A stretch of DNA of 37,324 nucleotides from Richelia intracellularis (GTDB taxonomy: Bacteria > Cyanobacteriota > Cyanobacteriia > Cyanobacteriales > Nostocaceae), in assembly GCA_000613065.1 (NCBI GenBank), contig CBZS010000341.1, forward strand, positions 1 to 37,324, written 5' to 3'. The first letter of the stretch is position 1. Each line of letters opens with the position of its first letter. Shown here piece by piece: positions 30,401 through 37,324 of the stretch. Below the pieces are notes generated by a model, which ran no database searches, was not told where the DNA came from, and worked only from the letters and a program-made list of their open reading frames with translations. The position numbers were made by a program, and so were the translations under genes.

Positions 30401-31469
30401 CTGCCCTTACTTGTCTAGCAACCTCACCAGTAAATACACCCCCAGTGTGGAATGTACGCATGGTTAACTGAGTACCAGGCTCGCCAATACTTTGAGCTGC
30501 AATAATCCCTACTGCTTCTCCTAAATCAACCATTTTAGCGTGTGCCAAACTCCAGCCATAACAATGCTGACACACGGAACGGGCTGCTTCACAAGTCAAT
30601 GGCGATCGCACCATTACTTCTTCCACCCCTGACTTTTCAATAGCATTTGCCAAGTCTTCATCTATGGGTGTATTCCGAGGAGCAATGATTTCACCACTGG
30701 TAGGATGTTGTATATCTTTACATACAACCCTACCCATCAACCTGGTTGCTAGTGGTATTAAGGTTTTATCACCTTCCTTCATAGCGGTGATGGGAATACC
30801 TTCCTTGGTACCGCAATCAATTTCCCGAATAATTACATCTTGAGATACGTCAACCAAACGTCGGGTAAGATAACCAGAGTCAGCTGTCCGTAAAGCGGTG
30901 TCTACCAATCCCTTTCTTGCACCATAGGAGGAAATAATATATTCCGTTACTGTTAATCCTTCCCGGAAGTTGGTTTTAATTGGTAAGTCAATAATTTCCC
31001 CTTGGGGATCTGCCATCAATCCCCGCATCCCTACTAACTGTCTTACCTGAGAGATGTTTCCCCTCGCTCCGGAAAACGCCATCATGTATACAGAATTGAG
31101 GGGATTAGTTTGTTTAAAGTGCTTAACCACCTCGTCTTTGAGAGCCTCAGAGGTCCCGTTCCAGGTATCAATTACCTTTTGGAAACGCTCTACTTCTGTA
31201 ATTTCACCTCGTTGGTAGCGTTCCTCTGTAGAACGAATTTCAGCTTCAGCTTCATCTAACAGCGATCGCTTGGAAGGAGGAACCATCAGGTCATCTACAC
31301 TAATGGACACTCCGGCTCTAGTAGCATAGCGGAATCCTAAATCTTTCAATTTGTCTGCCATTACGGCAGTCCGCGCTGTTCCATAGTTGTTAAATGACCA
31401 AGAAATTAACTTTCTCAGCTGACCCTTATCAACGACACGATTCCGAAAAATTATGTTTTCACCAGTCAT
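27447..31469 (-). CDS. rpoC2: RNA polymerase subunit beta' (C-terminal part, gamma-split type)
   Basis: In cyanobacteria beta-prime is split, and RpoC2 carries the C-terminal portion with the trigger loop. At 1340 residues it is a normal cyanobacterial length. The start is [20 protein letters not shown]. Zinc-binding Cys are in [15 protein letters not shown]. The bridge helix/trigger loop part reads [19 protein letters not shown] then TMRTFHTGG at about residues 320-347. Then comes the very long SI3 insertion of repeated sandwich-barrel hybrid motifs (about 360-1000), which splits the trigger loop in this phylum. The second part resumes around [20 protein letters not shown] and ends with an acidic tail ([12 protein letters not shown]). 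There are no lesions. It follows rpoC1 by 74 bp. Confidence 0.98.
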   Translation of the reverse strand: MTGENIIFRNRVVDKGQLRKLISWSFNNYGTARTAVMADKLKDLGFRYATRAGVSISVDDLMVPPSKRSLLDEAEAEIRSTEERYQRGEITEVERFQKVIDTWNGTSEALKDEVVKHFKQTNPLNSVYMMAFSGARGNISQVRQLVGMRGLMADPQGEIIDLPIKTNFREGLTVTEYIISSYGARKGLVDTALRTADSGYLTRRLVDVSQDVIIREIDCGTKEGIPITAMKEGDKTLIPLATRLMGRVVCKDIQHPTSGEIIAPRNTPIDEDLANAIEKSGVEEVMVRSPLTCEAARSVCQHCYGWSLAHAKMVDLGEAVGIIAAQSIGEPGTQLTMRTFHTGGVFTGEVARQVRAERDGTIRIPSKLKTRPFRTRHGEDALYVEANGSMILEVETGNSKKNKEIPVTQGSTLYIGNGKKVKEGQLLAEVALGGRTTRVNTEKAVKDVASDLAGEVKFADVVAEQKTDRQGNTTTTAAKGGLIWVLSGEVYNLPPGAELVVKNNDTIETNGVLAETQLTSVHGGVVRLPESTPGKTTREIEIITASVVLDQATVTVQSHQGRNNYLITTGNNQLFNLRATPGTKVQNGQVVAELIDDHYRTNTGGLLKYAGVEVQKKGKAKQGYEVVQGGTLLWIPEETHEVNKDISLLLVEDGQYIEAGTEIVKDIFCQNKGVVEVTQKNDILREVVVKPGELLMVDTPETLMDKDDSFIQPGEKFLGQTFTELRYIQYVESPEGPAILSRPVVEFPVPNQPDVPSTTSVSQETGRSIELKALQRLPYKDSERVRSVEGVELLRTQLVLEIDNEAEQEHSASPLAADIELISDEENGEIQRLQMVILESLIVRRDISADATQGSTHTTLEIEEGDTILPDGVVARTQILCKEGGVVRSLQRGAETVRRCLVLRKQDMVNIDTAAEPNVKAGDLLVEGIEIAPGQFASESGQVIEIKKPGASSTSDDSALATENYTITVRSGRPYRVSPGAVLQIEDGDLVQRGDNLVLLVFERAKTGDIIQGLPRIEELLEARKPKEACILAKRAGEVKVVYGDGDEAIAIKVLESGGTVADYSLGPGQNLIIPDGQAINAGQPLTDGPSNPHEILETFFNLGSEDGVYACANHALQKVQTFLVNEVQSVYQSQGIDIADKHIEVIVRQMTAKVRIDDGGDTTMLPGELIELRQVEQVNEAMAITGGARAQYTPVLLGITKASLNTDSFISAASFQETTRVLTEAAIEGKSDWLRGLKENVIIGRLIPAGTGFNAYEEPTTIEDYSIDLPNSVLDEVDDPLDMVLDDRTARNYHLDSPNMGDSGFMSRRTDPSILDDEYLNDQVADMISDDDYNFGEDD

Positions 31470-31543
31470 AGAATTTTGGATTTTGGGTTTTGGAATGAAT
31501 AGGGAATGGGGAATAGGCCAAATATTTATTTTTCCTTGTCCCC

Positions 31544-33421
31544 CTAGCTAATGATCGCTTCTTGAATTGCTTTATTGTAAATTACGCGACCAGCAGTTGT
31601 GCGAATGTACTGAGAAATAAGACTTCCTTGGGCATCTTCCCTTACACGGCGGGATTTATAGACGACGGTGCGAGTACCATCCTCATGTTTAACTTCTTCT
31701 TGAGGTTCGTTATCAGGCTGACCACTATCTACTTCTCCGTCATAACGGACGTAGATATAAGCGTGCAAGTCTACGATTTCCTGCTCGTAAGCCATAATTA
31801 CATCTTCTAGGGAGGCAAAATATCTTCCTGCTCCTTTAATCGCGCCTGGATTCTCAGCGGTGAGGTAATATGCTCCCAGTACCATGTCTTGGCTAGGTGT
31901 CACAATGGGCCTACCCGTAGCCGGAGATAGGATATTATTTGATGCCAGCATCAATAAACGTGCTTCTGACTGGGATTCCAAAGATAAGGGAACGTGAACC
32001 GCCATTTGGTCTCCATCAAAGTCAGCGTTAAATGCGGGACATACCAAGGGGTGCAACTGAATTGCCCGTCCTTCAACCAAAATTGGTTCAAATGCTTGGA
32101 TACCCAAACGGTGTAGTGTTGGTGCTCGGTTGAGCATGACTGGGTGTCCTTCAATTACCTCTTCCAGCACATCCCAAATACTGGGATCAGAGCGAGAGAT
32201 TAATTTTTTCGCGGCTTTGATATTGTTTACCATGCCACTGCGAATCAGGCGATTGATTACAAAGGGCTGAAATAACTCGATCGCCATTTCCCGGGGTAAT
32301 CCGCACTGGTGAATATTTAATTTCGGTCCCACAACAATTACAGAACGACCGGAATAATCCACCCGTTTACCCAGTAGGTTTTGTCGGAAACGTCCCTGTT
32401 TTCCTTCAATAATATCCGACAAGGATTTCAGGGGACGATTATTAGCCCCTACTACAGTTCGTCCTCGACGACCATTATCAATCAAAGCATCCACTGCTTC
32501 TTGTAGCATCCGCTTTTCATTTCTGACAATGATTTCCGGAGCTAAAATTTCTTGCAATCTTGCTAGACGGTTATTCCTATTAATTACCCGGCGATACAAG
32601 TCGTTCAAGTCACTGGTAGCAAAGCGTCCCCCGTCTAATTGCACCATTGGACGTAAATCAGGGGGAATCACGGGGATAAAACTCATTACCATCCACTCTG
32701 GCTTGGAGCCAGTGGCAATAAAGTTATCAATTACCCGCAATCGCTTAATTATTTTGGCCCGCTTCTGACCCTTAGCAGTAGTAATAGATTCCCGCAGAGT
32801 TTCCGCTTCTTGTTCTAATTCAATGTCAGCAAGCAAGCGTAGTAAAGCCTCTGCTCCAATACCAACTTCTACACCTACTAACTCAGAATCTTCACTGTAA
32901 ATTTGATCTTCAATTTCCAACCATTGATCTTCTGTTAATAGTTGCTTGTAAGTAAGGGTTTCAGCATTACCAGGGCTAAGGACTACATAGGAGTTAAAAT
33001 AAACAATTTGCTCCACATCCCGCAAGGGCATATCCAGCAGAATTGCAATATAACTGGGAATACCTTTGAGATACCAAACATGAGCCACAGGCGCAGCGAG
33101 TTTAATATAGCCCATACGGTGGCGGCGTACCCGTGATTCCGTAACTTCCACACCACAGCGTTCGCAAACAATACCTCTGTGTCTTACCCTTTTATATTTG
33201 CCACAGTGACATTCCCAATCTTTTGCCGGACCAAAAATACGCTCGCAAAACAAGCCATCCATTTCTGGCTTCAGAGTCCGGTAGTTAATTGTTTCTGGCT
33301 TGGTTACTTCACCAACAATCTGACCATTGGGTAAGGTACGCTCCCCCCACTGGCGAATCCTATCTGGTGATGCTAAGCCAATTTTTACATAGTCAAACTG
33401 ATTACTTTGGGCGTGTCTCAT
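31544..33421 (-). CDS. rpoC1: RNA polymerase subunit gamma (N-terminal part of beta')
   Basis: The 625-residue product is the N-terminal half of beta-prime, called gamma in cyanobacteria and plastids. It starts [20 protein letters not shown]. The zinc finger is in [20 protein letters not shown] near residue 70. The rudder and active-site region follows with [18 protein letters not shown], and the Mg-binding NADFDGDQM is near residue 465, where the three Asp coordinate the catalytic metal. It lies between rpoB (275-bp spacer that holds MITE copy H) and rpoC2. It is intact and begins at the ATG at 33421. Confidence 0.98.
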   Translation of the reverse strand: MRHAQSNQFDYVKIGLASPDRIRQWGERTLPNGQIVGEVTKPETINYRTLKPEMDGLFCERIFGPAKDWECHCGKYKRVRHRGIVCERCGVEVTESRVRRHRMGYIKLAAPVAHVWYLKGIPSYIAILLDMPLRDVEQIVYFNSYVVLSPGNAETLTYKQLLTEDQWLEIEDQIYSEDSELVGVEVGIGAEALLRLLADIELEQEAETLRESITTAKGQKRAKIIKRLRVIDNFIATGSKPEWMVMSFIPVIPPDLRPMVQLDGGRFATSDLNDLYRRVINRNNRLARLQEILAPEIIVRNEKRMLQEAVDALIDNGRRGRTVVGANNRPLKSLSDIIEGKQGRFRQNLLGKRVDYSGRSVIVVGPKLNIHQCGLPREMAIELFQPFVINRLIRSGMVNNIKAAKKLISRSDPSIWDVLEEVIEGHPVMLNRAPTLHRLGIQAFEPILVEGRAIQLHPLVCPAFNADFDGDQMAVHVPLSLESQSEARLLMLASNNILSPATGRPIVTPSQDMVLGAYYLTAENPGAIKGAGRYFASLEDVIMAYEQEIVDLHAYIYVRYDGEVDSGQPDNEPQEEVKHEDGTRTVVYKSRRVREDAQGSLISQYIRTTAGRVIYNKAIQEAIIS

Positions 33422-33507
33422 AGAAAGATGAAATATTAAATGATGAATGATGAGGTGGGGAGAAGAGCGAGGGGACAGAGGGTAGAGGGAAGGTGAGAAG
33501 ATATTAT

Positions 33508-33598
33508 GGCGTTGCTGAATCAGGGGATGATTTCACTAAATTTTCAACGATTTTTCAATGGTTTCAAACCCTAATTCATCCCGCACTTATGCAACGCT
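33508..33598 (+). mobile_element. 91-bp MITE copy H, between rpoB and rpoC1
   Basis: It starts GGCGTTGCTGAATCAGG and ends GCACTTATGCAACGCT. The duplication GATATTAT is exact (33500-33507 and 33599-33606). It lies 98 bp past the rpoB stop and 86 bp before the rpoC1 start in an operon that must be transcribed through, so the insertion is tolerated in an essential message. Confidence 0.95.
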
Positions 33599-33696
33599 GA
33601 TATTATCTATTCACCCCTTTCCTCCATTTATTGAGCGCAACTGTAGACATAGTTGCCCTGGAAGGGCTAGTACATTCTTACCCTTTTCCTCCTGAT

Positions 33697-36600
33697 TCAA
33701 GAAGACTCTTCTTCGATGGATTCCCTAGATAGAGATTCATAGGTAGGACGAGAGGGGGTGCGTCGAGAATTGTTGTCTGCCATCAAATCTACTTCCACAT
33801 CCAAAGAGCTACCATCTGTTTGGGTTTCTACTTTATGGACGGCAATATCTAGTCCTAAAGATTGCAATTCTCGCATCAATACCTTGAAGGACTCTGGAGT
33901 ACCAGGTCGAGGTATGGCTTTCCCTTTGACGATTGCATTTAAGGCTTCATTTCTTCCTTGCATGTCGTCGGATTTCACAGTTAATAATTCTTGCAAGGTA
34001 TAGGCGGCTCCAAATGCTTCCAGTGCCCACACTTCCATTTCTCCAAATCTCTGCCCACCTTGTTGAGCTTTACCACCAAGGGGCTGCTGAGTTACCAAAG
34101 AGTATGGGCCAGTTGAACGGGCGTGGATCTTATCATCCACCAAATGTACCAATTTCAACATGTAAGCTACACCCACAGTGATGGGTCGGTCAAAGGGCTC
34201 ACCTGTACGACCATCGTAAACTTGAATCTTCCCTGGATCATCGGGATTGAATACCCAATTCCTGCCGGTTTCATCTCTAGCTTCTTGCAATTTATCATTG
34301 ACAATTCGGCGAGATGATTCTTCACCATACATTTCGTCAAATGGGGTAATCTTGAACCGTACCCCCAGGTTTTGTCCAGCCCAACCTAATAAACATTCAA
34401 ATACCTGTCCCACGTTCATACGGCTAGGTACACCCAAGGGGTTAAGTACAATATCTACAGGGGAGCCATCAGGCAAGTAGGGCATATCTTCGATGGGCAA
34501 TATCCTGGAGATAATCCCTTTATTGCCATGTCTTCCTGCCATCTTGTCGCCGACTTGAATTTTGCGCTTCTGTGCCACATATACCCGTACTACCATATTC
34601 GCTCCTGGTGGTAGTTCATCACCTTGTTCGCGGGTAAATAAACGCACATCAACTACGCGACCTTTTTCACCGTTGGGAACCCGTAGGGAGTTATCACGCA
34701 CATCTCTAGCTTTTTCACCAAAAATTGCCCTTAATAACTTCTCTTCTGGGGGCTGATCGGATTCACCTTTGGGGGTAACTTTACCTACCAGAATATCCCC
34801 TGCTTCTACCCAAGCACCAATGCGGATAATTCCCTGTTCATCCAAATTCCGCAGAGCATCTTCACCCACGTTGGGGATCTCTCTAGTAATTTCCTCTGGT
34901 CCCAGTTTGGTTTGTCGTGCCTCAATTTCATATTTCTCAATGTGAATTGAGGTATAAATATCATCCTGAACCAAGCGTTCAGAAATCAAAATTGCGTCTT
35001 CGTAGTTGTAGCCTTCCCAAGGCATATAGGCAACGATGATATTCTGCCCCAATGCCAACTCACCTCCCTCTGTGGAGGAACCATCAGCGAGAACTTGACC
35101 ACCAAGTACCTGCTCACCAATCCTTACCAAGGGCTTTTGGTTTAAACATGTGTCTTGGTTAGAACGTTGGTATTTGGAAAGGAAATACTTAATTTCTGGA
35201 GGTTGGGTATTTGCCGTACTTTTCGAATCCCCGTCAGCTAGAGCCGCAGGGATTCTAGGACGTACGCGAATTTCTGTGGCATCTACATAGGTAACATCTC
35301 CATCCGTACGGCTAACAATCACCATACCCGAGTCTCTCGCAGCTTGGGCTTCTAATCCCGTTCCGACTAAGGGACGCTCTGGTTTCAACAGAGGTACTGC
35401 TTGCCGTTGCATGTTCGACCCCATGAGGGCACGGTTTGCATCGTCGTGCTCCAAGAAGGGAATCATACTAGTGGCTACAGATACAATCTGTACCGGGGAA
35501 ACTGCCACATAGTCCACTTGTTCTGGAGTTGTGGTTGACCAGTCCTGGCGATAACGCACAGGTACTTGGGTTCCAATAATGTAGCCATTTTCATCTAACT
35601 GAGTATCCCCAGGTGCTACCCTCAAGTCGTCTTCCTCGTCTGCTGTCATATATTCCGCAGGCAAGTCAAACCTAACTCGTCCATTCTCTACTGGTCTGAA
35701 TGGTGTTTCTAAGAAACCATAAGCATTCACCTTTGCATGGGTAGCCAAGGAGCCAATCAAACCAGCATTGGGTCCTTCTGGTGTTTCAATGGGACAAATT
35801 CTTCCGTAGTGGGAGGGGTGAATATCTCTTACCGCAAAGCCAGCCCTTTCTCTGGTTAAACCGCCAGGTCCTAAGGCAGAAAGACGACGTTTGTGAGTCA
35901 ATTCTGCTAGGGGGTTGGTTTGATCCATAAACTGGGACAACTGACTGGAACCAAAAAATTCCTTGATGGCTGCCACCAATGGTTTGGGGTTAACTAAGGA
36001 TGCTGGTGTTAAAACTTCTGCATCGGATACAGTCATCCGTTCCCGAATAATTCTTTCTAGGCGATTTAGACCAACTCTGACTTGGTTTTGCAGCAATTCT
36101 CCTACACTTCGCACACGACGATTACCTAAGTGGTCAATGTCGTCAATACTACCAATGTCATATTCCAAATTAATCAGATAATCAACCGCTGCTAAGATAT
36201 CTTGGGGGGTTAGTACCCTCACTGTATCGGGTATTTGTAACCGCAGTTTTTTGTTGAGCTTGTAACGCCCTACCTTACCCAAGTCGTAGCGTTTGGGGTC
36301 GAAAAAGCGGGAATCTAATAGTTGTTGTCCCCCTAGAACGGTGGGAGGCTCACCAGGGCGGAGCTTACGGTACAATTCCATTAAGGCTTCTTCTTCAGAG
36401 AATTGGCCTTCTTTTTCAATGGTTTTTTGAAAATACTCAGGGTGGCGCAGAGCATCAAAGATCTCATTGTCTGATAATCCCAATGCCTTTAATAAAACCT
36501 GTGCTGATAACTTACGGGTTTTATCAATCCGTACCCACACCAGGTCATTACGGTCTGTTTCAAATTTGAGCCATGCCCCCCGATTAGGGATTAAGCTGGC

Positions 36601-37044
36601 ACTATAGGTACGTCTACCATTTTTATCAATTTCTGATTTATAGTAAACCCCTGGCGAACGCACAATTTGATTAACGATTACTCGCTCTGCACCGTTAATG
36701 ATAAATGTGCCCCGCTCTGTCATTAGAGGCAAGTCACCAATAAATACTTCCTGCTCCTTTATTTCCCCTGTTTCCTTGTTGATTAACCGGGTAGGAACAT
36801 ACATTTGTACTGCGTAGGTACTGTCCCTTCTTTTAGCTTCTTCCACATTATACTTGGGTTCTTTGAGTTTATAATTCTGACCCAAAAAGTGTAATTCTAA
36901 TTTTCCGGTATAGTCTGTAATGGGACTAAAGGAATTTAACTCTTCAATCAACCCTTCTTCTAAAAACCAGCGAAAACTAGAACGCTGAATTTCAATCAAG
37001 TCGGGCAACAAAAAGGTGGGTGTCATCAGAGTTTCGTTAGTCAT
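33697..37044 (-). CDS. rpoB: RNA polymerase subunit beta
   Basis: RpoB forms one side of the active-site cleft of RNA polymerase. I take the ATG at 37044 ([20 protein letters not shown]) as start: it has GAAAGG seven bases before it and matches cyanobacterial RpoB starts, while the longer frame would begin with a TTG nine codons upstream. The product is 1115 residues. Visible landmarks are [20 protein letters not shown], the rifampicin-pocket region ([20 protein letters not shown]), [20 protein letters not shown], the catalytic-region [12 protein letters not shown] near residue 835, and the C-terminal clamp part ending in [20 protein letters not shown]. The rifampicin-pocket sequence looks wild-type ([15 protein letters not shown]). 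Intact and first in the rpoB-rpoC1-rpoC2 operon. Confidence 0.98.
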   Translation of the reverse strand: MTNETLMTPTFLLPDLIEIQRSSFRWFLEEGLIEELNSFSPITDYTGKLELHFLGQNYKLKEPKYNVEEAKRRDSTYAVQMYVPTRLINKETGEIKEQEVFIGDLPLMTERGTFIINGAERVIVNQIVRSPGVYYKSEIDKNGRRTYSASLIPNRGAWLKFETDRNDLVWVRIDKTRKLSAQVLLKALGLSDNEIFDALRHPEYFQKTIEKEGQFSEEEALMELYRKLRPGEPPTVLGGQQLLDSRFFDPKRYDLGKVGRYKLNKKLRLQIPDTVRVLTPQDILAAVDYLINLEYDIGSIDDIDHLGNRRVRSVGELLQNQVRVGLNRLERIIRERMTVSDAEVLTPASLVNPKPLVAAIKEFFGSSQLSQFMDQTNPLAELTHKRRLSALGPGGLTRERAGFAVRDIHPSHYGRICPIETPEGPNAGLIGSLATHAKVNAYGFLETPFRPVENGRVRFDLPAEYMTADEEDDLRVAPGDTQLDENGYIIGTQVPVRYRQDWSTTTPEQVDYVAVSPVQIVSVATSMIPFLEHDDANRALMGSNMQRQAVPLLKPERPLVGTGLEAQAARDSGMVIVSRTDGDVTYVDATEIRVRPRIPAALADGDSKSTANTQPPEIKYFLSKYQRSNQDTCLNQKPLVRIGEQVLGGQVLADGSSTEGGELALGQNIIVAYMPWEGYNYEDAILISERLVQDDIYTSIHIEKYEIEARQTKLGPEEITREIPNVGEDALRNLDEQGIIRIGAWVEAGDILVGKVTPKGESDQPPEEKLLRAIFGEKARDVRDNSLRVPNGEKGRVVDVRLFTREQGDELPPGANMVVRVYVAQKRKIQVGDKMAGRHGNKGIISRILPIEDMPYLPDGSPVDIVLNPLGVPSRMNVGQVFECLLGWAGQNLGVRFKITPFDEMYGEESSRRIVNDKLQEARDETGRNWVFNPDDPGKIQVYDGRTGEPFDRPITVGVAYMLKLVHLVDDKIHARSTGPYSLVTQQPLGGKAQQGGQRFGEMEVWALEAFGAAYTLQELLTVKSDDMQGRNEALNAIVKGKAIPRPGTPESFKVLMRELQSLGLDIAVHKVETQTDGSSLDVEVDLMADNNSRRTPSRPTYESLSRESIEEESS

Positions 37045-37324
37045 GCCTCTACCTTTCTCAACCTTGTTCAACTTGCTTGGTGTACGAGAAGTTCTCCTGA
37101 CACCACCTGTTATATACAGGTATACATAAATAAATGGGTTACTTTTTTATATAGAAAAAGCATTTGCTGACAGGGAGGTATAACCCCCAAACAGCCACAC
37201 ATGGAGCAATTAGTTATTATGGCTGCTACAGCTTCTCATATACCATTGCTGCCATTTTCCCCAAAGCTTCCAGAAAAATAATATTGCTAATTTGTTACTG
37301 TGGTATTCCACTTCCCCTCCCAAA
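37045..37324. promoter_or_regulatory. Region upstream of rpoB with inverted repeats
   Basis: The 280 bp before rpoB should hold its promoter. Two small dyads are visible: ACCTGT-TATAT-ACAGGT at 37105-37121, and GAGAA-G-TTCTC at 37086-37096, closer to the gene. The AT-rich core of the first dyad could overlap a -10 element, which would make it a candidate operator. No coding sequence is seen to the window end. Confidence 0.4.

Noticed and set aside
36990-37071. TTG start for rpoB at 37071
   Set aside because: The ATG at 37044 has a better ribosome site (GAAAGG) and matches the usual start of cyanobacterial RpoB.

Overview
The window looks like chromosomal DNA from a filamentous, Nostocales-type cyanobacterium. 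The evidence is the split RNA polymerase beta-prime gene (rpoC1 plus rpoC2), scattered HIP1 octamers (GCGATCGC), a DUF4327 gene, a pentapeptide-repeat gene, and a caspase/nSTAND/WD40 gene of a type common in Nostoc-like genomes. The AT-rich intergenic DNA and the number of broken genes next to intact housekeeping genes suggest a genome undergoing erosion, as in host-associated lineages such as 'Nostoc azollae' or Richelia. That last step is inference; the sequence alone does not name the species.

Layout. 1-4619 is intact housekeeping: era (cut by the window edge) and an AMIN/amidase_3 cell-wall amidase on the minus strand, then pyrG on the plus strand. 5053-6418 is a dead IS1634-type transposase. 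6444-8028 holds an alpha/beta hydrolase and a small Ala/Pro/Lys-rich protein of unknown function. 8096-11645 is one VIT/VWA-domain gene on the minus strand, broken by an ISKra4-family element, a 91-bp MITE and several stop codons. 11776-12797 is a decayed gene with an HTH-like N-terminus, followed by an intact 117-residue hypothetical protein, a DUF4327 gene and a glycoside hydrolase family 3 (NagZ-like) gene. 16744-19296 holds a pentapeptide-repeat gene broken by a MITE and a YciI-like gene broken by both a MITE and an ISAzo13-family element. An intact HAD phosphatase sits just upstream of the YciI-like gene. 20435-25648 is a large degraded caspase/nSTAND/WD40 gene. 25874-27118 is an LpxB-related protein. 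27447-37044 is the intact rpoB-rpoC1-rpoC2 operon, with an intrinsic terminator just beyond it.

The most striking feature is a dispersed 91-bp element, present eight times, with ends GGCGTTGC...GCAACGCC. Every copy is flanked by an 8-bp target duplication (seven exact, one with a single mismatch). It is a non-autonomous MITE, and no transposase with matching ends is in the window. Four copies lie inside genes that are now pseudogenes and four lie between genes. Two of the intergenic copies are inside the rpoBC transcription unit: one between rpoB and rpoC1, one between the rpoC2 stop and its terminator. Element plus duplication is 99 bp, a multiple of three, and one of its six reading phases is open, so a copy can enter a gene without shifting its frame.

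The target duplications allow several broken genes to be rejoined on paper: VIT/VWA across ISKra4 and a MITE, pentapeptide across a MITE, and nSTAND across a MITE. The essential genes in the window show no lesions.
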